Source: Bugula neritina (Eukaryota; Bryozoa; Gymnolaemata; Cheilostomatida; Bugulidae). From it: DNA of 64,000 nt. The notes under the pieces were generated by a model. It had not been told where the DNA came from and ran no database searches. It saw only the letters and a program-made list of their open reading frames with translations. The position numbers and the translations under genes were made by a program. Below are positions 40,501 to 51,000 of this stretch, piece after piece (the first letter of the stretch is position 1; every line of letters begins with the position of its first letter). The stretch is taken from contig OZ037766.1 of assembly GCA_964035545.1 (NCBI GenBank), forward strand, positions 14,251,222 to 14,315,221, read 5' to 3'.

Positions 40501-42126
40501 ATTTACCAACTTTTTATACTAGTTTTATTCGAAAACAGTTGGATATCACAGTAGTGTAAACTTAGATAGTGCTATAAACGCCACCTAAGTTTGTCGAACC
40601 ACATGAGTGGGTATTATGTGCACAACTGCAACTCAAGTTTGACTAAATTGCTTATTTTAGTTTTAGCTAATACGGATAATGTATTTGCTGTCTTTTCATA
40701 CTAGTTCTATCGAGAAACTGCAAGGTACCACAACTACATAAAGAAAAAAATGTTGAATTTTTGCATGAAAGTCGTATACGAAAGCTTAAAAGTAGTGAAT
40801 AAGGCATTATTACTTCAACAATAACATAATTTGTCAAAAATAATATACAAGCAAACTATCAAAACCATAACCAACTTGAGTGGCAGTTTGCAATGTGGGA
40901 GGATAACTTCCAAATCTAATATAGACTAACATAGGTGGTGCTGCCACCTAAGTGAGTTGGTTATTAGAAACAAGAAAAGAGGGGGATAACTTCTCATATC
41001 AAATATAGACCCACTTGTGTAAAGCATGCTTAAAACATGTTTTACACACTTTGAGACCCATTTAGAATATTTCTGAGAAAATTTACTTAGGTGGTGGTAT
41101 AAGCACCACCTAGGTTTATGATCCCACACAAGTAGGTACTATATAGACATCTGCCACCTAAGTTGGGTACTATCTGACTATATATATATATATATATTTT
41201 GTTTACTTCAACTACACACAAACACACACATATAGCTGAAGTAAATACAGTCTTTATACCATTAGCATGGCTGGCTTCTGATAACATATGATGGCATCCC
41301 TACATGTCAGTAAGTAGTTGCTCTAGATGAGGGAAATAATTCTATACTGTAAATACATTATGCCAACATCATCATGGTTCTATTGCTATGGACTCACATT
41401 AGCACGTTCCTCCTGTTCATTAAGACGAGTTAGCTTTTCTACTGCTGAGCTCTGCAGTTCAACAATCTTTTTAGCCAATTTTTTTTCATCTAATAAAAGG
41501 CATGACTGAGAAATTTTGTCAGAAAACTCAGTGGCTATGGTTTTTCTTTTTTGATCAAGAGACCAATGATACCTCTCAAGCATGCATGCCTGGTAGTGCA
41601 TCTGTATAAGGAAAATAAAATTGATCGCATAAATAAATACAACTGAAGAAATAATTTCATAGGATATTTCATATTTAACAGAGTTGAAGCCAACAATAGA
41701 CTTAATACATGATTGAACCCCTGACAAACAGAAGTTCAATATATCATGCCTAGATTATTACTTTTTAAAAATATGAAAAATAGTAAAAACACTCAAGATT
41801 AGGTTAATGAATAGAAATTCAGAAGAATGGGCAGTATTTGCAGCAAGTGAACAGAAAGATGTGTAAAATTACAAAGTCTATGAAATCATCCAGATTTTAG
41901 TGTGTAAACTCCAACAGCTTAGACTCACCCATGCTTTGACTAATTCATCTTTCCATTGAATTGTTTTAATAACTGCTGGTGAAGCAGTACCGGAATCAGG
42001 CGACAATTGCGCAGCGTCATCTGGAACATCAATGACTACCGTGACAGGTTCTGTAACCATCTTATTTGTAGCCAGTTTGATTCTCTCTTTTTGATTGCTT
42101 CGAGATTTATTTTTCTTGCGTGCCAT
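28527..42126 (-). CDS. RNG-C: CCCH zinc finger + RING protein (probable RNA-binding E3 ligase)
   Basis: Eleven exons in phase, 800 aa: 42126-41929, 41601-41398, 32918-32738, 32529-31933, 31730-31638, 31212-31052, 30752-30576, 30400-30173, 29802-29461, 28995-28909, 28661-28527. It starts MARKKNKSRSNQKER. The exon plan matches RNG-B: exons 7, 10 and 11 have identical lengths (177, 87, 135 bp), and exon 1 ends at the same AW|GT joint. Finger 1 reads CWDYMNKKVCPWGDECIFAH (about residues 495-515). Finger 2 reads CKLWQSGRCSNTKAQCSYAH, and finger 3 is split before CVYAH. The RING reads CTIC...CEHDTFHAKC...CPIC, with the same one-residue loop insertion as RNG-B. Exon 4 encodes a long Ser/Thr/Asp-rich disordered region. 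Intron 2 is 8.5 kb and full of repeats. The role in RNA-linked ubiquitination is inferred from the domains. Confidence 0.82.
31746..31866. repeat. Dispersed repeat with ACTTATGTGGCAG words, copy 1
   Basis: About 120 bp, flanked by TA runs, containing ACTTATGTGGCAGA, CAACTTGTGTGGCG and a near-palindrome CCACTTCAAGTGG. It matches 33353-33475 closely and shares words with the tandem satellite at 39636-41175. Confidence 0.75.
33353..33475. repeat. Dispersed repeat with ACTTATGTGGCAG words, copy 2
   Basis: Close copy of 31746-31866, again starting and ending in TA runs and holding ACTTATGTGGCAGA, CAACTTGTGTGGCGC and CTCAAGTGGCG. The same orientation and length suggest a short mobile element (MITE-like). 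Confidence 0.75.
38561..39480 (+). pseudogene. Decayed exon series of an unidentified protein (SANT/Myb-like remnant)
   Basis: Three phase-compatible segments with splice-like edges: 38561-38599, 39006-39044 and 39315 to about 39480. The first two give an acidic stretch (KLLDNESDNE then NNDREQRVVK). The third begins RWLIEE, hits a TAG, and shows a further frame change before QLDELVKCIP. The spacing recalls the helical DNA-binding segments of invertebrate transposon-type proteins. Stops and frame changes make it a dead remnant if it was ever a gene; chance is a real alternative. Confidence 0.3.
39636..41175. repeat. 235-bp tandem satellite with palindromic unit junctions
   Basis: Units start with CACCACCTAAGTTTATG at 39636, 39871, 40106, 40340 and 40580 (spacings 235, 235, 234, 240), then more diverged copies run to about 41175. 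At each junction AACTTAGGTGG faces CCACCTAAGTT, an 11-bp perfect inverted repeat around CGCTATAAACA. Units also share TAAGTGGGTATTATGTGCAC and CACACAAGTTGGGTACTAT. Units 2-4 are nearly identical, so amplification is recent. No coding. Confidence 0.92.
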
Positions 42127-45037
42127 GACTTACTTCTGTTCACTAATAATTGAGTAATTCATCAGGCTAATTTATCAATACTCAAACATTTTATTTGGAG
42201 AGATTTACAGCTCACTGGTGAATAAGTGACCGATTATTGATTAATATCATCAAACGCAAGATTTGCATTTGTCATATTCTGCGTGCTAGCAGAAAATAAA
42301 TTTCTATTGTTAAAAACAATGCTGTCTAACACACAAACAAAAATTTAAAAGTATTTATAACTTAAATTTTGAATCTCTATGAGTATGAGCTAATTAAGGT
42401 TTGAGTTCAATTGAACCTGATAGTAATACTAATAACTTGAAACTTAGGTGAACTGTTACTAGTAATTTACTCAAAATGAAAATTTATTACTTGACAATAG
42501 ACAAAAACTGAAAAAGCGCTCAATATCATCGTCATAATTATAAATAGCTAAGCCGTAATAACCAACACTATGACTTATGAGCCATGACTTAATCTTAAGT
42601 TACCGTCTAATTTTAAATAACTTACTCTTAGTCTTATTATGAATATAATTATATTACTATTAGTATTACCATAGTAAATAAGTAATGATACATAATATTT
42701 AATTTTATGTAGTGCCAACTCTAAGTCCAACTGTGATTCAATGGAACTATCAGTATAAGTTATAAGTATCACTATCAGCATGAGTATCTAAGCATCTCAT
42801 TTACTATTACTATTATTACTATTCCTATTACTTATTAGTATTAGTATTACTATTACTATTAGCAACTGCAATGCCAATAGGCTATAGTATCACTATCAGT
42901 ATTAGTAATAGTGATATAATTATCATTATTATAATTATGATAATGATAACAAATGCAATGTACCACTTTTTTGTCAATTAACAATTATAATGCATTTATT
43001 TTTAGCAATTCTATATACATATTACATGTTTCAACTTACTTACCTGAAAGTATTCAGTTTCTTTTTCAACCATAAGCGCAATACTTTTAGAATTATCAAT
43101 ACTGACTCTGAGTGATTAATGGTTTCACTTGAATTGACTTTTTTCAACTGAAGCGTAGGGATACAACAACAACCTACCCTGGAATCTGCTGCACCAACAG
43201 TTTTATATAGGAATTTATTTGAGGAGTGACTTCTGTTGGCTGCACGCCAAATGTGAACAGACTAATATCACGCGGCCTCTTTTGTTTACATTTTGACCTT
43301 GTTATGACGATCAGCTGAGAATTAGGGGAAGTCCAAACTTGTAACACAGCACATGGAAAGCACTTGGCAGTGATAAAAAACGCTTAGCTAGTCATCTCTA
43401 TTGTTTATTATCTTATGTTGAACTTTGACTTGTGTTTTATCATGATGCTGTGATGGAAAGAATCTCTCATGATCGCACCAACAGGGAAGCAGTTTTTAAT
43501 CCAGGGGTGAACAACCATTTGAAAAATGTAGATTTTATATAGGGTCGCACATTGTCAATAAACATATCAATTTAGAGTTTCTGTTGTGTTTAATAAGATC
43601 CACAAAGTACCACTTGTATGGCATCTAATGCATACAATAGCCAAATAAATTAGAGTAAATATAGTTATATAATATTTGCTAGCTATGCAAAATGGTGAAG
43701 ATAACAACACCTCAATAGTGGGGTTGAAGCTCTGACAGCACTTACTTGCTTAGCAGAGTAGAGAGAGCGTTGTAGTTTTGTGCACTACTGAAGTTGGGTA
43801 TTATTGTACACACGAGTTACTGCTGCATGCTTTGCTATAAGGTTACGAGAGAAACCGAAATAGTTGACGTTTAGAAAAGAACTGTATTTAATGTCTAATT
43901 ATATACAAGTAAAGTCATCAATAGTCGCAAAAGAATATACACATATAGAGCAGCTACACAATATTATCTTAGTCTATCTGGCAGTTATCCTCTGACTGAG
44001 GCTAGGCTCCAGAAGGTGCTGTTTATATCTGAGGGGTTGGCTCTGATTGGCCGATGAAGAGTTCCTTCGGTGCCACTGTACGGAGGGATGCAGTGCCACA
44101 TGGGGTTGTAGTCTCCTGAAACTTTATAATACTTTATAATATAATACAATGTCCCAGTTCTGCTGTAAGTATTTATATAGGGAATGTTGGGGGGGGGGGG
44201 GGTGTATACTTCCCACAACCACTACAAGAACTCATATTTGGCAAACTATGTGTAACAATATCTGTGCTGAACTATAAGTACCTGTGTTATCAGCTTCCGT
44301 CTAGGTTGACAACATGGCTAGCAACAGAGAAATTGGAGGCACATAAAAAGACAGAGAGCAGGTCACCTACCCTTGTTATAACTCTTACCAGTGGAAAACA
44401 AATGCAAAATTGGATGGCATAAAGTAGAGTAAAAATCAAAGCTATCCATTTTACTAGATCATCTTCTGACAAACTAGTTATCACCTATCTCTGTCTCACG
44501 CAGCACGTTATACAAATTAGTTCTTTCTTTTTAAATAAAACTTTTAAACAGATGGTATGCAATGTGAGTGTTGGCAGCAACAAAGATCTTTATAACAACA
44601 TTCATAGTGCCAAGTAGTGAATTGCTGAATTTGGCTTTTATTTGAATAGCACCAGTTTTGGACCAATAAGTAGCCAACTTGCCTGACTGAGACATGACTA
44701 CAACAAAGTTGCACAAACATTAATTCTAATGTAATAGACTTACAAGTAATAACAATAAAACTCAAACTATATACAGGTATGTACAAAAACTTTGGAAGAC
44801 AATGCCCACAGGCAGTTTAAGTATCGAAATAAATAATTGAAATAATAGACTCAGAAGTTGCACAACATATACGCTGGCCAAAATTTAAAAAATATCGAGA
44901 TAAAATGCTGCCACTTTCCAGAGTCTTTAACACCCAGAAAGAAACTAATTTAGAATATCAATGCTAATATGCAGTTCTTCACAACAACACTAGTAACATT
45001 GATAGGCAGTGTAGTATATACATGTTGGGGTCACACA
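42127..45037. other. Intergenic region between RNG-C and REXO1
   Basis: About 2.9 kb. It contains the 5' flank of RNG-C (a more CpG-rich part near 43130-43330 may be its promoter), cryptically simple DNA (42600-42960), a poly-G tract (44189-44202) and the REXO1 3' UTR. A minus-strand AATAAA at about 44637-44642 is a candidate polyadenylation signal, about 400 bp past the REXO1 stop. Several hydrophobic open frames at 43985-44786 have no recognised family. Confidence 0.55.
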
Positions 45038-48000
45038 TTATCTGTGATCTTTCAAATAATCTTGAAACACTTTCCACTTCATCAACTTCATACAAGCTGA
45101 AGCATCTTCAGAGCTGTCATGACCAGCAGCTAAAACAGAATTTGCTATGTGATTAGCTCACTTCATCTAAATTAAAGAACCCCTGACACACTTTACTTAT
45201 ATAACATGAAAATATTCATCTATATCTTAGCTATCAATTAAGCATCCCTTTAAGGGTGGATGGCTATACTATTTCATTTTATAACAAGTTTAGTGCATGC
45301 ATGTCCAAAAAACTTTCGGATTTCTAAGCTCTCAGTGCACACGTATTACGCCGGTTTCCGGTCTGCTTCGCGTCCTAATTACTATATAACTAATAGTAAT
45401 AATTGCATACTTTCGCGGCGTGTTATTTTTAGCCACTGCAACACACAGATAAACCACTATACTGACATAAATTTTAAAACACAGAGTACAACTAATGCTA
45501 AATGAAAAAAACAAATGATACCATTTTATTATTGATATTAGGAGCTAAAGTTACTTCCGTTAGAAATTTTGAGCATCGGAAAAATGAAATAGCCTCACCC
45601 TCACGATGTAATTAGAACGGGTGGCTAAGTACGGCGATAACACGATATTGTTAAAAGAAATTAGCTAAATCCAACGAGTGGTAAACTTTTCTATAAAACA
45701 TTACAAATAATTGCATATTCAATTATGTAACTTATTACGCTTCCAAATAGATTATCATTACCGTAACCGGATATTACCAATATAACCTGTGCCTAGTAGT
45801 ACTACTACTAGTAGTAGTCGCTCGCTATCTATATAAATTCGATTTCATATTCATATTCATATTGCCATTGGACTCTAATGAACAAACTTATTACCTATAT
45901 TACTAGTTACACTTACACTTACTGTCGACATGACTACACGAATGGCTTCAAGTTCTAAATGCAAATGCAAAAGAAGAGTGTGTGAAGCTGCAATGTGTTC
46001 GTACAAGGAGAAACACATGTTTAAATGGCCTGCTGATACTGTGTGTGGTGAAAAATAGACCAAGTTTGTCAATACGAAAAGAAAAAACTTTCTGCCTGAT
46101 AACAACTCTCGTTTGTGTTTTCAGCATTTTGGTGATGAACAATTTACAAACATGGGCATGTATAAAGCAAAACTCATTAACATGTAAGTGAATAACTCAC
46201 TCAAACTCATAGTGACACTGACTTAGTGATTGTGATAGAATTAGACGATAATGATAGTTTTTTTAATGTTGATTTTCAACAATAAGTATAACTATAACTA
46301 TTAAGTATTACTACAAGTTGGTATAAGTCAATAGGATTGTCATGACCGTGTTGATTCAATTTCATGTGACTATGACATAAACTTGCAAGTACAAGTTTGC
46401 ATTTATGATTTACACGATAACCATTATTGTAAGGAAATTCATTTATAATGGCGATAATATGAAAGACTTATGATTATCAGAATGTGTCATAGTCACTTGG
46501 ATACATACCATTAATATTATGATTCATACGCACTGATACTCATGCTATGAGTATGATACTGGTAATGGTGCCCATCATCAATACCAGTAAAAATTAATGG
46601 TAAATATTGTTCACTTAGCTTATTGAAAGAATAAAAATTCATTGTCTTTGATTTACTCTTTAGATTGCATTTAGAGAAAACAGCAGTCCCAACTATTCAT
46701 TTAGTGGAAACTGAGGGTGCAACTGGATGCACTCCATTAACTCCTCGGAAACAAAGTCAGCAGGCGGCCACTATCACACCTAAAGAAGCTCGCTGGTTAA
46801 AAAGATCAGACCCTGGTTTTCTGTAAGGATTATAATGTTGAAAATGCGATCTTGAGCAATAAAATTGAAATATGATATAGACAGCAATTGAGATTTTCTG
46901 CAGCTGTTTCAATAATACTTTTCCATTTACCTTCATATATAATAATATTTTAGAGCTTTGCCAAGTCAAACTAAAAAACCAGCTCTCAATCTTAAGCCAG
47001 AAAAGAAGGGCCTACTGAAAGGAATAGGACACAATAAATATGTGCAAACACCTAAAAGGATGCAGAAAAAGATTAGAAGCAAAGCTGTTCAATGCTGGTA
47101 TATAGAAACATGGCGAAATAGTATTGTTCACTTAGCTCAAAAACTGAATTCATAGCTTTTCTCCATATTTATTTTTATTTAAAATGCATGTTCTAATGCA
47201 ACAAAAAAACAAATATTTTTGTGTAATGGAAATAATATTTTTAATTTTCCACCTCAAGGTGTGTCAAAAATAAATTTGGACAATATATCTACTTGTAGTC
47301 TCAGTTTCCATTGAACTGTAGATATTCGTTTTCACTGTAGAGCAGCTGTATGTTTGGTTTTGTTGGTACTTTATTAGAGCCATGAATAGCAATGTGAAAA
47401 CAATAAATAGCAATAAATAAAACAATATATTGGTAAAAATATGTAAAAAGTTATACTATGTCACAAAGTTTCATAAAAACAACGTTGGGCAGTAAGGTAG
47501 AAGAAGTCAGTAAAAGTGACTTGATTGCTGGGATCAGCAGAAGAGGGCTGAAAACTAAACCACACTATCTGTAGTTTGAAACATCATGAATACTAATTAT
47601 CATAGTTTTCTGCTTACATCAAAACTAAGTAGAGTGAAGTAAATTCTATTTGTTGAATCAAAATTCAAGCATTGTAGAATATGATCTTAGAGTCACTTGA
47701 AAAGTTCAGCGCAAAAATAGTCACCATATTGAAGTATATTCACCATTATTGCAACTCAAACTCAACGGTAAATTAATTTCAAAGGTCAGGGAGATTGCAA
47801 ATAATGAGGTTTATTCTCATAGTAAGCTGTACACACTACAAGAGGCAGTAGCAACTGACTGCCACTAAAAATCACCAGAGTGTTAATGTTCATAAATCTT
47901 CATTGTACACGAATTTGCTGAACATCCATTCAGCAAATTCTTCCTCATCACCAGTTGGGGGGAATGTAGCTTGCACCCAATCATATAAGCAAGCTGGTAA

Positions 48001-51000
48001 AGGGCGTCTCTCTGCTTTTTTAATATCTGGAAACAGCCAGAACACCACAAACCGGTAGCTGCAGAACCTTTTTTTAGTGTTGAGAGAATGGGCCTTCTCA
48101 TCAAACAAATCATCTACCAAAATAAATGATTGGCTAAATAATCAAGTAAGACTATCTAGAAAAACTAACAATGACAGTTACTGATATACAGTAGCAATTG
48201 ACTAACCATGATATCTCAGGTAGCTGCTGTATGCAACTTCTAATACAGCTGGTTGCGTCAATTGCTGTACTCCCGGGTGCTGTGTTATACATTCCATGCT
48301 GCTATCTAATCGAAGGTTTGCAGCATGATCACGGCAACAAACAGACTGTTCCACTGTAGGCTGATTTTGGCAGCGGTGGCAAGTGCACCACTCCGTGGCT
48401 GGCCTTATATTTTTCTACAAAACAAACAAGCTTTTCTAAAAACGTTATTACCAGTATCATCCACATTAAGTCCATTAATTACTGTGTCTAAATTTGTTTC
48501 CTGTATTTTTCTTTGTATTGAAAATTGAGTCCAATGAGGCTGAAGTTTGAAAATACTTTAAAATCATGGGTTTTAAAATATTCCAAGTTTGCATTACTGT
48601 TCAAACTATTTTTATATTTATAGTTAAAAATTAATTAGATTTTTTATATTAAAACAAACTCATAATTTTTGCTATGAAATAAACTAATTTTCAGGAATTT
48701 TAAAATATTTTATTGTTGTTAGTACTATATGTTATACTATAAAAGCAGAAATTCAGAGAAATAGGGGGCTTAGAAATAAAATACTAAATGCTATCATCGT
48801 GAATGCAAGTTTGACATGATTATGTATGTGATTAACTTATTTTGTTAAGGATCGGTATAACCACAATTACAATAAAAGTGAATAATAATTATCATTATTA
48901 TGCATTTATAAAAATACAGTCTTTCCCTTGACTTAAATTATCAGGTAAATCTAACTACAAATAATTAATACTAATACCTGTATTGGTAGTAGTAATAACA
49001 AAATTAGTATTGATCAAATACTTAATTACTTGACTAGAATTTGTAAACATTAAATTTAATGATTATCACTTTATTATTAATAATATTATATAAACTGATG
49101 GCAATCATCAAATATTTAGCTTGTAATTTGATATCATGCTTGCTCTAAAGCTTTAGTAGCACAAAACTCAGCTATATTAACTAATTAAGCCAGGATCAAT
49201 ACGAGCATTGGCATTGAGCATTGGCATTACGATTACAAAATGAAAATTAAATATTATAATTATAATAATTTATAACTTATACTTATACTAGCTTATACTT
49301 ATAACTTAAAGTTAAAGTATTACTATTAGTATTAGTATTACGGTATTAGTACTACTATTATTAACACTATAAGTATAGTTTATAAAATTTAATCGTACTG
49401 ATACTGTAAAATTATAAATATTATCACCTGTTGCTCATCAGTAACATTAAAATCCTTGTCATGACTATCATCTCCATTTTCATCTTGATACGTAAACGGC
49501 TCAAACTGATAGCCCATTACTTCAGAAATCTCAGTGACAGCGTGAGTGTGATTGTCATAGTCATACTCATTGCGATTCTCACTGTGCTCTAAGTATTCTT
49601 CGTCAGAGCCAGATATGTTCATATTGATATCGTATTTATGTTATTTCTGTATTAGGTTTAACTTTATCACAATTACACTGCACAGACTCGGACATGGTAA
49701 GTTGGTAGCTATGTATTTATTGCCGCGAAATTTGTTTATGAAATAAAACCTAAATTCCACAATAAAACACTAATTGGGGGGCTAGACAGACGTCCGATAA
49801 ATTAAAAATGCTAAAACTAAGGTTACATGCAACGGAAAATATAGCCTATACTTATTTTCCGAATGTCCTACAGGCGGCATTTCTATCTATTTCTCGCAAC
49901 TGCGGTGTAATACGTCACAGAAAGGCGAAAAAAATTCTCGAAGTTTTTTGGACATGCATGCACTAAAATTGTTATAAAACAAAATTGTTCAGACCTGAAA
50001 CCCTAAAAGAGTGTTAAAATAATAGCTAAGACATAGATGAATATTTTCATGCTATATAAGTAAAGTGTGTCAGGAATTCTTTAAAGAGGAAGCCTACTTG
50101 TTATAATATAGTGGCTTTTGCATATAATTTTATTCACTATATAACCAAACACAGCATTGAATAAATTGTACTTCACTTTTTTAATCACTTGCTTCAATAA
50201 TGGCAAAAGCTAAAGTAGCAGCTATTACTAAAGTTTACTAAACTGAAACTTCTACTGCCAACCAACTTCTGTGGAAAGTTTGCTGACCAAGTGCATTCCT
50301 ACAGTTATCTTAAAAACTCTACGTAATAAAAAAATCCCATTTAAACTGGGAAAAGTTTCTACTTTGGAAATTATGAACTTTGCACTTTTGAAAATTAAAC
50401 CCCATACAAGGATCAGGTTCCCAAAAGGAACTTAACAAAACAACTAAAGATATGAAAGTCTACTTATCAGATTCATAGATTGTTAGAAGTCAAAAAGCAA
50501 AATTTACTAAAACATATATTGCATAATATAAAATTGTCATTTAGGGGATAAATATGGTAATAATTATTCTTAAGCTGTGAAAGCAACACTCAACAGCTTT
50601 AGCTCACAGCATTTGAAACAAGTTTCACCCCAAATAGACATTAACCAGCTGTGACAACAAGCATTCAACCTGATAAAGCTAATATATCAGAACACAACAA
50701 CATTTTATTGTCATGGATTACTTACATCCACTTTCTTGAATAAGTTGATTAAGTATTTCCAACATGAGATTCTTGAGTGCTCTTTTATAAGGGAGGCCCT
50801 TTTTGTGAGGCCATACTACAGATGTATCGACCACAGTGTTGTGAATCAACTAAAATGTAACATATCAGTAATTGTGTAGAACCATATATTAGTAATAATA
50901 TATTATCATATATCAATAATAATAATGTATTATTATATATATCAGCAATGATGTAATATCCTAAACGAGCTAAAATTTAGCTGATAATGAAAAGGAAATT

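Larger units (their letters stand above)
32919..41397. other. Large intron 2 of RNG-C
   Basis: 8.5 kb without a supported exon of RNG-C. It holds two small repeat classes and a decayed plus-strand exon set (38561-39480). The stretch 33560-38540 is featureless AT-rich DNA in which I see nothing but chance open frames. Confidence 0.7.
45176..50080. mobile_element. TTAA-flanked DNA transposon carrying THAP and P2X7-ballast genes (Kolobok-like?)
   Basis: A 4,905-bp element bounded by TTAA on both sides, with ends 5'-AGAAccCCTGACACAC and its inverted partner. The outer 59 bp of both ends match at 55 positions. A second match of 39 bp (one mismatch) starts exactly 101 bp in from each end, so the inverted repeats are colinear over at least 140 bp. 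Inside are two spliced genes that point toward each other: a THAP-domain gene (45930-47155, +) and a P2X7-ballast-domain gene (49622-47890, -). TTAA sites with THAP proteins are known for the Kolobok superfamily; piggyBac also uses TTAA but normally has CCC ends. No DDE catalytic domain is seen, so the element is either non-autonomous or moved by an unrecognised protein. It sits in the last intron of REXO1, 43 bp from the final acceptor. Confidence 0.9.

Noticed and set aside
43870-44110. Possible second LTR-like block with higher GC
   Set aside because: No matching terminal repeats or target duplication could be seen.
44290-44786. Minus-strand hydrophobic open frames
   Set aside because: They fall in the expected REXO1 3' UTR and beyond, show no recognised family, and no consistent exon chain could be built.
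45176-50080. piggyBac assignment for the TTAA element
   Set aside because: Ends are AGAA rather than CCC, no piggyBac transposase is present, and a THAP protein fits Kolobok better.
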